A stretch of 64,000 nucleotides of DNA. It comes from Nautilus pompilius. Lineage: Eukaryota > Mollusca > Cephalopoda > Nautilida > Nautilidae. Position numbers and translations under genes: made by a program. Of this stretch, positions 37,094 through 49,169 are shown in pieces. A model generated the notes under the pieces. That model saw only the letters and a list, made by a program, of their open reading frames with translations. It ran no database searches and had not been told where the DNA came from. The stretch covers positions 521,425 to 585,424 of the forward strand of contig JACATO010001143.1 of NCBI GenBank assembly GCA_018389105.1, in the 5' to 3' direction. Each line of letters opens with the position of its first letter. Within the stretch, counting starts at the first letter, position 1.

Positions 37094-37189
37094 ACTAAAA
37101 TTGGAACGATACAGAAAATATTAGCATGGTCCCTGTGCAAGGATGAGACGCAAATTCGTGAAGCGTTCCGCATTTAAAAAAAAAAAAAA
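37094..37189 (+). pseudogene. 5'-truncated U6 snRNA retropseudogene
   Basis: ACTAAAATTGGAACGATACA, then ATTAGCATGG, CAAGGATGA, ACGCAAATTCGTGAAGCGTT and CC match U6 snRNA from about its 24th nucleotide to its end, with a few substitutions. The conserved 5' stem (GTGCTTGCTTCGGCAGCAC in human) is missing. It is followed by 14 A residues (37176-37189). An 11-bp direct repeat AAAAAAGTTCT flanks it (37083-37093 and 37184-37194, the second overlapping the A tail), and the left copy is preceded by TTTT, giving a TT|AAAA-type target. This is what LINE-mediated target-primed reverse transcription produces. No Pol III promoter remains, so it is not a functional U6 gene. Confidence 0.93.
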
Positions 37190-38157
37190 GTTCTTTTAGC
37201 ATAATTTCTTTCTGGCAAAGTTTTGTATTTTTATTTTTGAGTGTTTTCATCTACTAAGTGTTTGTAGACCCTAATCATGGGTTTCTATAGTATTGCATTC
37301 TGGGAAGATTTTCTAAAAAAGTCAGCAGATGAAAACTGCAGTCACATTAAATTTGAATGATAAATGTTTTGGCTGACACCAAGTAACTGGTATCATGTTC
37401 AGATTTCAAACTACAAATGCTTGAATCTTTATTCATTTATTCGTTAAACATTGAAGTTTAGCCTTGAACATACACAACATACACAACACCACTTTATCTT
37501 CCCTGTTGATTTTTTTCCCTTTCTCTCTCTCTCTCTCATTTTGCTGGCACCTTTGTCTGTTAGTGTTATTTTTTAATGAAGTATTTTGTCTCTCTGTCTT
37601 GGTTTCCAGAGTTGGTTCTCTCTTTTTCAACTCAGGTACACATCAAAGTATTCATTCTTGAATTATTTTACATACGGGTTTTACTGATGGCTTGTTTGTT
37701 TTTTTCTTCTGGTTGTTATAAGCATGCAATGGCCAGATTACATTATTACTTTGATGAATTTCTTCAGGTGGTAACACTGCATTTAGTCATGTGCTCAGAA
37801 CCTACTGATGTCTTTAATTATTAGTGTTTGGTTTCTGTGGGAGGTTGAAGAATGATCTTCGCAATGTGCTTACATTGAAAAGGAAAACAGCTTTTAAAGC
37901 AAACTTCCCTTACTCTTCACTAGTGCAGTTACATATTTTGTCCATAAGGTCATGAGAACCCTGAGTTTCCTTCCCAAACAGCATGTTCACCTTGTGCAGT
38001 TCTCAAAGACTATTAACACTGACCTTCAGGAGATTACAGCAGTTTATTTGTCATGAAATCTTGACATAATTTCTGTATTAAAACTGTTTTGTTAACAGCT
38101 ACATTAAACAGCAACTCATTTATGAGAAAGGAAGAATTCCTTTTTACTTAGGTATTG

Positions 38158-38338
38158 TCTTGAAATTCAGCATATTTTTGCTGTAAATGTTTTGTCTGGA
38201 AATTTAGCACACATCTGCTGTACATTTTACGTTTGGAGACTACCTTGTCTCTGCTGAACATTTATTTTGGAAATTTAACACATTTTTCTGTGCACTACCA
38301 CCTGGAAATTCATTATATCTTTGCTGTACAAAATACAT
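38158..38338. repeat. Degenerate minisatellite, about 36-bp unit, 5 copies
   Basis: Five diverged copies of a unit resembling TGGAAATTTAGCACATTTTT followed by GCTGTACATTTT, beginning near 38158, 38197, 38233, 38268 and 38304. Copies differ by substitutions and small indels. Confidence 0.75.
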
Positions 38339-40437
38339 CGACTAAAAAAAAATTCTCTGGGTTTCTGATGCACTTTAAACCGAAGCTTCAGACTAGTATA
38401 GGAAGTATTATTTATTCAACTTTTCCCCACCAGATAGGTTTAGAAATTAGCTCCAACTGCTCAAATAAATCTTTTACTTCCTATAGATAACATCACCAAT
38501 AACCTTCCATTGGTATTAAACATTTTATAACTACAAAATTTGCAACATATTTATTTCTCCTCCTCCTTCGATTTTCCAAGAAGTGATGCTTTTGGAAATA
38601 CCATTATTGTACAAGATGCCACAGAAACATTATGCTAGTCATATGATAACAACACAGCAACATCTTTTGTTGGATCTTGTTTTCTGATTTATCATTAATC
38701 GTGTCAAAATGTTTACAGAATGATCTTCTGGTCCATCTGTGCTTCCTTGACTAGGTGCCTTGTTGAAACACATTCGTTAAAATTGTTTAACATGTTTAAA
38801 CCTTCCTAATATGCTAGGGTGGGGGGTTACTGTGATGCATGACTCACTGCAAGCCTCTGTCCATTAAGGAAAACCTGTGCAATATAGCAATTGAGTGATA
38901 CTCGATAGCTGCTTGTTGGCACTGGTCAAACGAAAGCTTCCCGTGGCTGTCGATTGGGTTTGCTTGGGACCATGTCAGTAATTATGCCCACTTCCTTTGT
39001 CTTCTGTTTGAAAGGATAATTACCGTTTTTGATGTCCAGTGAATGTGTGGAGAGTCATTTGTTTGGAGTATGACCATGATGGTTTGGACTCTTGGGGAGA
39101 AGTGGGGGTATGCTGTCTAGCTCAGGTAGAAAGCTCTAGGTATTAGGGCTCACATTCATGTTATAGGCTTTGGATAAAATTCTGGGGTGTTTTCGTGGAA
39201 AGCAAATCCCTATGAAAGCTGAGAGGACAAAAATGGATATTTTTTTCATTTTCACCAACAAACATTGTAATAAGGCTTTTGAGAGTAGATTGGGTGGTTT
39301 TGGAATCAAAACTGGTTAGAAACGAGCTCTTTATTGCCCTCACCATGACAAGCAGTGAGAATGGTGAATCAGTTTAAACACATGGAGAACTTTTCACTCC
39401 GTCATGCAAAGTATAATAGCATGGAAAGCATTATGGTAAAATGCCCTCCCCCAAGATTGGACAGATTATACCTTTGAATGCCTGATATAATGAACAGACA
39501 CTCCCTCTTCTGTTCTAAGATGGATTCTGATGCTTTTATTCAAACAATAAAAGTTTTGTTACTAAAGATTTTACTTCGTCAAATGAACTCTCTCTGGTGC
39601 AGTTAAGCGTGTCTTACTAGGTAGGGGCCTTCAGATAAAACCTGTTGGGTGGGGACCCAGATTCCATTATCACTATGCTATTTTAGCTGGGGTTTATTTG
39701 AATTCCCTAGTAAATGAAAATTATGAATGCTTTTTACATTGTTTTAATACTTTATTATCGCTTTCTTTTAAAAAAGAAGAGGAAACAGAAAAAAATCCCT
39801 AATAAACTCTAATCTACAACAAATTTAAAGGTCAGCCTTATAAAATGTGTACGACAATAAATTAATTTAAGTCCCGCTATTACTCACTATATTGATCCAA
39901 AGAGCAATTGCTTAGCATGCCGGTTGTTGATAAAGTGATCCCCAAAGCAGGAAGGACAAGGGTTAAGAATTGCATTTAAAAATTGCTAGCATTGGAGTTG
40001 CAGAAGAATCTTGTGGATACCTAATACGAAGGAAAATTGCCCTAATTCACTGTATATTCTTTTAAATGAAATTTTTTTTAAAATCTAAAATTAAAAAGAG
40101 AATTTTAAGAATTCAGTATTAAAGAACCAAAGTAATAGACTGCTTGTGCAATAATCGTATGGGCAATTAGTTTATTTAAATTTACTTTACATGGATTATA
40201 AATGTATTTTTTCCATTAGAATCATCTTGTGTACTCTCATGATCTTCAAAGGAAAAATTTTGTTTAATAAGCTTTCCAGTAATTATTAACTCCATGATTG
40301 ATTTAATTTTCATTTCAAAATTGCCTTTCATTTGTTTGGAGAAAAACAAAATGGGAATTTTAGTTTCAGATGAATTTATTAAGCTTTCTCTTTCTTTTTT
40401 ATGTATTTACTAACATAGGCAACCAGTGCTGCATGGG

Positions 40438-40453
40438 AGGGGGGGGGGGGGGA
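40438..40453. repeat. Poly-G tract
   Basis: Fourteen or more consecutive G residues after GGGA. Possible sequencing or assembly uncertainty here. Confidence 0.8.
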
Positions 40454-41565
40454 ATGGCTTTTGGCCAACATGTGATAGCTTAAAACCTTGCCCAAATTCT
40501 GAATCCCTCCAGATGCTACAGTTCAGTCATAAAACAGCAGCAAACAGTTGAGAATATATATTAGATTTATTTTCTTTGTAAATATGCATATAGATTTCTT
40601 CTTTTTATTACTGTAAAAATCCATTTATCCAAACTGCTTGAGACCCAACCAACTTTAGATAATTTGGACATTTGTGCATGACCTCCCCTTCCTCAGATGA
40701 GCCTTATTTCCCAAAATAATACAGTTTTTTTTGTGAGACTCACCTCAATCTACTCCTTGAATAACATCTACCTTTTGTTGTATATCAAGTACAACACACA
40801 CATTACGCTTTGGTAGCTCTAGTGTCTGGAGAGGTCATGGTACTAAAATTTGCTGCACTTAATTGTTGAGTAAATGCAAAAATTAAGAGCAGAAATGTTT
40901 TTGCATCCACACAGTCCTGAAACAAAGCCAGCACCAGGTGGCCGCACAGCAGCAGCTGGAAACAATGAAAGCGACAGCTAGAAAGAGAGTCTTAGGTGGG
41001 AAATATAGACGTCCGAAGCATGAACCCAAAGAACGTTTGGATTTAGAAGTAATTGACAGCATATGAGCAAATTCAGATAATCGGATTCTCTGTATGTTTG
41101 GTGCTCAGATAAGCAGATTTTTTACTGTATTGGGATGTCCATTCTCCAGTTTTTCTGTGTACTTGTTTCTCCTTTTTAAATTTAATTCTAATAACATTTT
41201 CATATATTTGGACATTTGCTTGTTTTTCCGGTTTTTTTTTTCTTTGTCAGTTTATTTTCTCTTTCTTGCAGCTAAATATGTGCGCTTCCATTTACCTGTT
41301 TTTTTTTAAAAACCTTCCTCTAAGAGTGCAGGGCAAATCAAAGGTGCTTGGGAATTTTAAAACTTCCCCCAGAGCCCTTTTTGTTCCAAAAGTATGGGGA
41401 TGCAGCACATTTAAAATCCATTTAAACACATTCAGCTTCAAGAATTCTACTTGGAAAAGTATGAATTTGCTATTCGCCGACTCAAAATGTCTGCTTCCTG
41501 ATGCACGATTCGCTCTGAAAGTTCCAGCTGGTGGCTCTGTGGAAGATAAGAGCCGTGAACTAGAA

Positions 41566-41708
41566 CTAGCTTTATAAGATAAGTACTATTGACTAAGTTA
41601 CAGCTCTGTGTTAGATGAGTGATGTTGTCTAAAAGTTAGCCTCGTGTAGGATGAGAGCTGTTGACCAAGTTAGTTTTGTATGAGATGAGCGATCTTGACC
41701 AAAGGTTA
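41566..41708. repeat. Degenerate minisatellite, about 35-40 bp unit, 4 copies
   Basis: Repeated blocks of the form TTGTGTTAGATGAG followed by TGATGTTGACCAAGTTAG, at about 41566, 41605, 41640 and 41672. Diverged but clearly one tandem family. Confidence 0.7.
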
Positions 41709-42499
41709 AAAAGAGAAAACAGTTGCTTGGGAATATTACTCTGTTCTTTTCTCTTCACGAAATTGTGTAAATCACCTTAGAAATTACCTGTGCCCTTTTT
41801 AAAATTATTTCCACCCATAACAAAGTTACCAGTTTGTTTCTAGGCAGCTTTTGTTGAAGTGCAAGATTAGAATAGAAGAGAGACAGAGAGAGGATTTTCT
41901 CTCTCTCTCTCTGCCATTGTTGCGTGATTAAATCTTTTTTTTAAAATTAATGTAGGTGCAGCTACTGTATAACAACTGGAAATGATACGGTGGGTATCAG
42001 AAGAAAACAGGAAAGCTATTTTTCGTGTTATGGTGCATGCATGCTCCAAGTTTATAACACATTCATCAGAAACCTCTGCGACTTTAGTTCCAAGAAGGTG
42101 CATGGAATCAGATTATAGCCTTTTCGCACTCATTTTCTAACTCACCATTTCCTGACCAGTGCAGCATCTGGTTGCCTGAGTTTGATGTCAGAAGTGAGAG
42201 AAAACTTTTAAACTACTTTTAGCCAATGCATTTCGGCATAGGAAACGTGCAGCTTTAAACTCTTGAGACTTTGAACATATGCTGGTACCTATAAAATCTT
42301 CATGTTCCCAGTAATGAGGATCTGGCATTACATCTGATGCTGCTGTATTGATGGTTGAAAAGTTGTCATCCATTCACTCCTCTTCTTGGTGGTGTTGTCC
42401 TTTAAACTGGCATTTTCACATGGCACCATGGTATCCCTTTAGTGCCCAATATTTTAATTGGTTTATCAAAAAAAAAAAATTAAACTACATATTTTATTG

Positions 42500-43153
42500 T
42501 TAGGTGCGAACCTGTTCTTAGAATTTCATGATTTCCGTGAACCAGTTGTTAGCCCTTAACTTATTTTATCGTCAAAATATAAGGCACGAATCCAATTATT
42601 CTTGCTACATATCGCATGATTCATCTTGGTTTTAGAAATATCTATGGTAACTTTCTGCGGCTGCAGAAAATAGATAAAACATCCCTTATTAGTAAGTGAA
42701 ATGTTCTATAATTATGCACAGCCACTAGCGGACCTGAGAGGGGGGGACAGGTGGGCTCAGCCCCCCATTAGTCTTCAAATATGAAATGAGAAAACTGAAG
42801 AATACATAAAATCATAAAATTTATCAACAGTAATATGTATAACTAATAATAATAGTAATAATAATTCAAAAAGCACAAACAATCAAACATGTATATACAT
42901 AGATATATCTTCGTATTACTTAGTTCATTAACTATATAGTCTAATATAGAGTCTATTCGATATTATTATAGCGATGCTTTAACCATTGTTTTGACTTTTT
43001 TTAATTTGGGAAATAATTATAATTAATAATTTTATTTGCTAAACTGTAGAATGCGGCAACCCAAAGATCAACCTTTGGATCTATATCGGGCCAAACCAAC
43101 GACATGCTTTTTGTGAGAGAGCCGGTTGTTAAAATATTTGAATCCCACCACTG
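42500..43153. mobile_element. hAT-like DNA-transposon fragments
   Basis: At 43118-43153 the sequence GAGCCGGTTGTTAAAATATT followed by TGAATCCCACCACTGG reads like the end of a hAT-type element (CCAGTGGTGGGATTCAA on the other strand). A weaker similar segment, GAACCAGTTGTTAGCCCTTAA, lies at 42539-42559 in the same orientation. At 42725-42768 a second terminus-like piece (ACTAGCGGACCT, then G-run and C-run) occurs. No transposase is seen. Limits and class are tentative. Confidence 0.35.
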
Positions 43154-43605
43154 GTTAGCACTGCATTTGTGAAAGAGGGGAGATGCCATAGAGATGGTGG
43201 AATGATTTCTAAAGACATAAAAGTTGACTTTGGTGACATTTCTTGAGGGAAGTAAAGTGTGAAATGGTTTAGGTGGGTCTTACTGTATTTGCATAAATAG
43301 GAATTAACAATGTAGTGCATGCAAGCTTGAAGGTACCTCAGACAATCATGGATGTTAACTGGAATATTTAGAATTCTGACACTTTATACTTTTCTCTTTT
43401 CAGTCCAAAATTTGAGCACAGAAGATGAAGTGACCTTATTTTTTTGCTTATCATTTTCTTCACTTCACAGATTGACAACCACTTTCTACCTGTTAATGTG
43501 TTGGGAGTCTGTGTATTCCATCCATCTGTCGTCCTTATGTTTGTTATCTTATCAAATTATGAGTTTGGCTCTTCAGGTATGTTTTCTGAACTTGCTTAAC
43601 TTCAG

Positions 43606-43819
43606 GATGTGGATTCAACGTTGCGAACAAGAACCCTACCATGTGCATCAATGATTTGATAAGGCAGCACAATTTGCAGCACGGAACGAGTCTTGCCACA
43701 TTTGACAAAGACCAGCTGATCGCTCGGACGGTCACAATAATCGAGCAGCTGATTGACAGCTTCCAGACAAATGGCTACGAAAATTTCAGGGATCTTTATT
43801 ATCAGTACTGGCTCCACAG
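43606..43819 (+). CDS. HLCS: HLCS exon: end of catalytic domain
   Basis: 214-nt exon, acceptor AACTTCAG, donor AG|GTAAGA. It completes the glycine codon and encodes CGFNVANKNPTMCINDLIRQ, then HNLQHGTSLATFDKDQLIAR, TVTIIEQLIDSF and ENFRDLYYQYWLH. Human HLCS has GCGFNVTNSNPTICINDLI, FLIARTVTVLEKLIDTF and LYYKYWVHS. GFNV is the conserved strand near the active site, and the C-terminal helix leads to the BPL_C domain. Upstream, 43352-43600 is also open in places but is intron. Confidence 0.96.
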
Positions 43820-46800
43820 GTAAGATCTTTGTACAGAATGTCTGTTTTAGAGGGTGCTGCCTCATGCTTGTTGCAAAAAAACAACTGCAGTAGAGTTGAA
43901 ATTGGTGGGGGATCTCACTGGTTGTAGTGCTGGATTAGTTTTGCAGAAAGCCTCATGTACTGTGGACTTGTGACAGAAGCAAATCACAGAGGAGCATTTA
44001 GCACTGAATTCCATTAGTTTCATCCAGCGTCCACTAGCCATATGCCATGATGTAGCAGACTAATCTGCTGAGGCATTCTCTCAGTTGGAGTTAAATATGG
44101 AGCAGGGAATTATGGAAAGTTAGGAGGATTGACTTTGCTTCACACGATTTCTAAACTATTGATGGTGGATCTTGGACAAGAGGAGAAATATCAATCCAGG
44201 ATTTCCTTATTTTTTAACAGGTTGAACACTGCCAGTGGCCATTGTAAAACACAAAGCTCACACGTTGTTTTCGTGGCTGCAAATTACCACCAGAGGGTGC
44301 TCAGATTGTTTTTTGTAGTCAGCTTCAAATAATTACATTGCCACTACTAATTCATAATCTTTTACATTTGCTTTAGCTTACACCATTGAAGTTATAGAGG
44401 TTATTCACGAATACAGACGATGCATGTAAAATGTATTAACTACACATGTAGTGCAAGCCTTTCTCACCACCTTGTTAGTAGGAAAATCTTTGCCTATCAC
44501 CATCATTGGACCAATTTTTGTTTTGGTATGCAGTAATGTTAATTTGAAGTAGCTATTTCTACTTTTGGATAGTACAAATGGCCGCAGTTGGTCTTGAACC
44601 CATGACCCGTTTGTTGTTGTTTTTGATCTGCTCTTTAGCCCACTACATTTCTCTCTCAGACAGACAGTACTGTGCTACCTTACAAAAGCATTTTGTCCCT
44701 CAGCATCAAGTTGTTTTATTCAGAAACTCGCAGATGACAGCACCATGCAGTGCAACAGCACATCAGTACCATAACTTGTCTTCAGTAGATGGTTGATTGG
44801 ATGCTACTGACCAAACTAGTAATTGAGACCTTTGATATTAAGCAGTAATTCTAGAAAATTTTAGAGAAATGTAATTTAATATTTAGTTCAGAATCAATTG
44901 TAGTAACAGTGTATTTGTTTTAATAAACCTAATGAATAGCAAAGAAATAATAGATAACTTAAGCCATTTAATAATGACTACAAATCAATACCAGTTTAAT
45001 GTTTCAACTCTTTCTTCCGTTCTCTGATAGTTGCTTTAAATGGAAATGAATGGGGTGTTCATTATGTCTTGCACAATATTCACCCCCCCCCCACTTTAAT
45101 CCATATCCTGCTATATTTATTCTGTAATGTCCCCATGCCAGGATTTTCAGTCATCTAGAGTATTGTCCACTTGTTTACCCGGGAGAATATTGTTAACCAA
45201 GTTAAATGTATGCTTTAGATTGTTAATGTGTTCACAATAATATTTGCTCCAATAAGATGGTAATTATAAAATTAATTACACTACTAAGTGAGAGTATCAC
45301 GAAGGTATAGCTTTGTCAGTAATCTGCGAGTATTTCTCTACAGTAAATGTTTTTGTTGTGTAATGTCATGATTTCGCTTTATTACTTATTATAACTCTTG
45401 ATAGCCAGAAACCTAGATCTCCAGGTAGGTGTCACTATTTATTCACTTATCATATTTGCTTGTTTATTCATTGTAAGTTTGAAATGCTTTTTTTTTTTTG
45501 TGGTCAGAGAGCCATGTTTCCAGTTATGTACATTGAGAATGAGATCCCTGAAATAGCTGACCATGTTTGTTCCTCCCTTAGGTCATAGTGGTGCTCAGCG
45601 CATTTGACAAGAATTGTGATATAATGGGAAAAAAATTCATTAAAGTGATAATATTATTGAGTTTCTGGATTAAAGAGGATTTGGTGGAAACTTTCTTATT
45701 GCAGCTCAACAGAGATGCCAAATGTTGCAGTTTTCTATCATGAAATTTTTTTTGTTTTCTTCTTTTCTTGACCATTAAAGATGTACTGTCACTTGGTTCA
45801 TAGTGTGAAGATAAATAAGGATTATTCCTGTTATGCTTACAAATAAACCATAAATTGCCTCCCAAAAACTTCAGGGAGAAGAGGAAATTCCCATTTTTTG
45901 TTGCCAAGGATGTATTATCTGGAAGCTTCCGTTTTGTTGGATCAGGAAGCTTATCTCTGAACCGACCAAGATTTTTGGCAGTTTTAATATTCATCTTCTC
46001 TAACAACATTCCGCAGACAGAATCTCTTGCAGGTATTCTTAATGCCGATCTTATAAGAAAAGAATTGCTTGCTTGATTAATCAAATATTAAAGAGCATTT
46101 CTTAAGTGACCAAGATGTCATCTGATCGCTCCGCTGTACATTCACCGTGCTTCTCTTTCCCCTCCATCATCTGCCCGCTTGTTTGTTTAAAAATACAATG
46201 GCAAGAGAATATAATTACTCTGAATTAGTCATCTCAGAAGTAAATAAACTTGAAAATTGAATGATCCCTGTTTTTCTCTTTTAAAAAAAAAACTGTGTTA
46301 ATAATTAAAACGAAATACCACCCCAACCCCACCCCCCTCTCCTCTTTCTGGTACATCGTGGTCTCTCTCTCTCTCTCTCTCTTTTTTTAACATAGTGAAG
46401 TGAAAAACTGGGTTAGTTTTTCTTGATTGTTTTGTTAGAAAAGACGGGAAAACAAACAACTTGCGGGCATGTTAAGTGTTTGCTTTGCATTAGCAGGAAG
46501 TATAGATCAGTGTTTGCTTGGTGTCTAACCACATGTTGTGTATGAAATCCTATTACCAAGACAGCTCTGGCTGCCCCATATTAAACGGCAGCCACATTTC
46601 ATCTTTATGTAGGTAACTTACAGAGCACCCCACCCCTTTTTTGTTTGTTTTTTTTTTTAAAGAAAGAGAAAAAGAAAAGTTTACGAGCAAACATCATATA
46701 AATGGCTGTAGAAAGAAAGTGCAAGGAATCTGATGGAGAAGAATGTCGTCACAGCATATCTTCTTATACTGTTGTCTTCATTGTTGCCAAGTCTATGATC

Positions 46801-48994
46801 AATTTATCTAATTTTCCCTCTCTTCTTTTTTAAATTTTTTGTGAGGTTTTAAATAAAAAGTATATAGCATTTATTAATCAAAGCCCTGGATAAATAGCAT
46901 TGACCCTGATAGGGATATATCTGATCTTGGGGGAAGGGGAGGAAGCTCTGTCTCTCTGTTTCTCTCCCCCCCCCCATTGGCTCCAGACTGTCTGTTGTCC
47001 TGTAGTAATGACATTTGTGTAAATGACCCTCCTGTTTGCTGTTCAGAGGCCATTTTAAAGCTGCCTGCATTGTCAGTTTCTGCAGTACCCTCCCCCTCCC
47101 TCCTTCCTTCCAAGGAGAGAGAGGGGGGGGGTTCCATCACACCCACATTGTCTTGGCAGAACCCAGGATTGTCTACCTGAGTCTGTGTGATTTTATATGA
47201 TTAGTTTTTGTTGGGCGGGCTAGTTGTTTTTCTTGGGACGTCGCCATTGTTGGATTGGCGGCAGTGGCGGCGCTAGAGAGGCTGGGATAATGCAAAGTAA
47301 ATGTTGTCTCCCCTTCTCTCTCTCTTGTTGGTGGAGATCAGGAGACACTCCATTTACTCTGTTAGCAGCTCCGCTGTTTACTGAGACAAAGAAATCAAAA
47401 ACCAGTCCTGGCTTACACTTACCTTTATATCCAGAAATAAAAAGTTACGATATTTCTTTCTTTTTTTTTTTACTTTAAAGAAGTTTATTTTTATTTGTAA
47501 TACACATGCTGTTTTGTGTTGTTTTTTTTTGTATCTTTTTTAAAGTTGGTTTTCATGTGAAAAAATAGAGAGAAAATGAGAGACCCAAAGTGAGCATTGG
47601 CAATTTTAAGCTGGGGAGGCTTCATGGGGACTTTCTACAGTAGGCATGTGGCTAGCCTTTGTGACCTTTAAGAAACTTAAACCAGGGGCTTTTCTCTGGT
47701 GGATGGTCAAGTGCGTAGCTTGCCAGTTTGCAGCAGAGGACCCGGTTTTAATCCCTGCTAGGGACTGACTTGGTTTGGCAGACTTCCATTAGCATGATTT
47801 CTTCTTCTTGCCCCTTATACCAGTCTATCAGCAGCGTTCTCGAAATGAATATCACCCAGGCTTCCTTCAAGGCTTTCCAAGTTTGTACACTGGTTAACCA
47901 CCTAAATGGCAAGTCTGGCACCCTTCCATCCCTTCTGACTGGCCCTTTTCTTTTTTTCCTTAGAAAATCTGCAAAGGTTCTATGCTATTTAAGCTTGCAT
48001 AAATCCACTCCTCCATTTTAAATTTTGAAAAAAAAAGAAAGTTTGTTGGAGAAACTGACCAATCAAATACCGACACAGACTTGAGGGGACCAGGGATAAC
48101 TTAGATGTCTGTTATACAGTAGCTTAAGTAAGTTCATCGGTCATGTTGTTTGGAACCACCTCGGTTTACTGGAGTAGTTTTCCTAATATCTGCAGTAGAT
48201 AAACCAAAAAGTGGACTGCAGGGATCTTGGGGATCTTTGGGGGTGGTGTTGTGTCTCGTCGCGCACAGTTCTGCTCAGAAAAAAAACCCACTCATTTAAG
48301 TTACAAATAGATCCAGTTACCTGTTGGGCATCAGGAGGTGGAGGGATAAAAATGAACTACACATCATGAACTCATGTGGTTTTGTTAAATACTGAGAAAC
48401 TTGTAACAGTGTTATTAAACAAATGGTCATGTTGCCACCCTCACCCCCAAACCAACAACAACTGTTAACTGAAAAGAAATAAGGAATTTCAAACACTAAT
48501 TGCCAATCTTCATCTGAACCCCTTCCAACTTTAAGAAGAATGAACTGCTTTCTGTCTCGTTGGGTTTAGAATTAATTGTAACTCACTTTTTTTCTTTGAG
48601 TATGTTGAACTGAACAAATGTTTTCTCCGTACTTTTCTCTTGTGGTTGACTGACAGAGAATTTTTTTTTTTACCTGGTGCAGTAACAACTTAACTTACTA
48701 TTATTGTATCATGTTATGAATTAAAGAAAAAACTAAGCTTTTTCTCAAAACTTATGCTTTCTTTCTTTTTTTTTTTAAATTAATTTCATTTTTGGTGATA
48801 TGGTGATGAGACTTTAATAACATTGCAGTTTCTCCTTCATCCTGAAGATATCTGCAGAACTGTTGTCATGGCTGTTTTAAAGGTCTACTGGAGATAATCT
48901 TCAGACAGATTATTACTGTTGTCTTTTAGTTATTGTTTTTGTTTAAATAGATGAATGTGCTTTTCTTTTTTTTTCCTTTTCAATCCTTTTTCAG
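43820..48994 (+). other. HLCS: Last HLCS intron
   Basis: 5.2-kb intron, GTAAGA to TTTTTCAG. It holds a possible minus-strand SINE fragment at about 44570-44700, an unrecognised 168-codon minus-strand ORF (45578-46084) without an ATG at its start, a (CT)n tract at 46363-46382, C/G runs near 46969 and 47119, and the SINE-like copy at 47695-47890. No other gene is supported. Confidence 0.75.
47695..47890 (+). repeat. tRNA-derived SINE-like copy, family A (second copy)
   Basis: Box-B-like GGTTTTAATCCC at 47744-47755, then GACTTGGTTTGGCAGACTTC, ATTTCTTCTTCTTGCC and ACCAGTC, in the same order as the copy at 30745-31060. Upstream GGATGGTCAAGTGCGTAGC is a weak A-box region. Confidence 0.6.
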
Positions 48995-49169
48995 TGGCGC
49001 CACAGTGCTTCTAGAATCTGAAGGGAATATCGAAGTTGAGATCCTCGGCTTGGATTCCAGTGGCTTCCTTCAGGTGATGGACCAGGGTGGTAGAAAAACA
49101 AGCTTGCAGCCTGACGACAACAGCTTTGATCTGATGCGCAATTTAATTGTATTAAAGGCCAGGTCTTAA
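48995..49169 (+). CDS. HLCS: HLCS final coding exon: C-terminal domain and stop
   Basis: Acceptor CTTTTTCAG. It encodes SGATVLLESEGNIEVEILGL (the first serine is split across the junction), then DSSGFLQVMDQGGRKTSLQP, DDNSFDLMRNLIVLKARS and TAA at 49167-49169. This is the BPL C-terminal SH3-like domain (human VGLDDSGYLQV, then HPDGNSFDMLRNLI). It helps catalysis and carboxylase recognition. From the candidate first exon to this stop the coding sequence is 2169 nt, so the visible protein is 722 residues, close to the 726 of human HLCS although the start is still missing. Confidence 0.96.

Larger units (their letters stand above)
7500..43605 (+). other. HLCS: Giant (36-kb) HLCS intron
   Basis: One intron separates KWPND (7499) from CGFNVANK (43606); the split glycine codon (G|GA) joins cleanly. 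No complete host gene was found inside on either strand. All ORFs are short, and the few longer ones carry no recognised domain. It holds microsatellites, Tc1, SINE and hAT-like fragments, a U6 retropseudogene and a GC-rich element, listed separately. Stretches of higher complexity and more CpG lie at about 9880-10270, 11480-11840, 13400-13800, 15000-15480, 15840-16220, 16720-17220, 20580-20850, 21120-21740, 22130-22560, 30000-30360, 32010-32330, 33800-34000 and 34730-35300. They are candidate regulatory DNA only. Confidence 0.85.

Noticed and set aside
37094..37189. Functional U6 gene
   Set aside because: The 5' end is missing, there is an A tail and target-site duplication, and no upstream snRNA promoter.
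41266..41577. 103-codon ORF after CTTGCAG
   Set aside because: No family recognised, and its end runs into the minisatellite at 41566.
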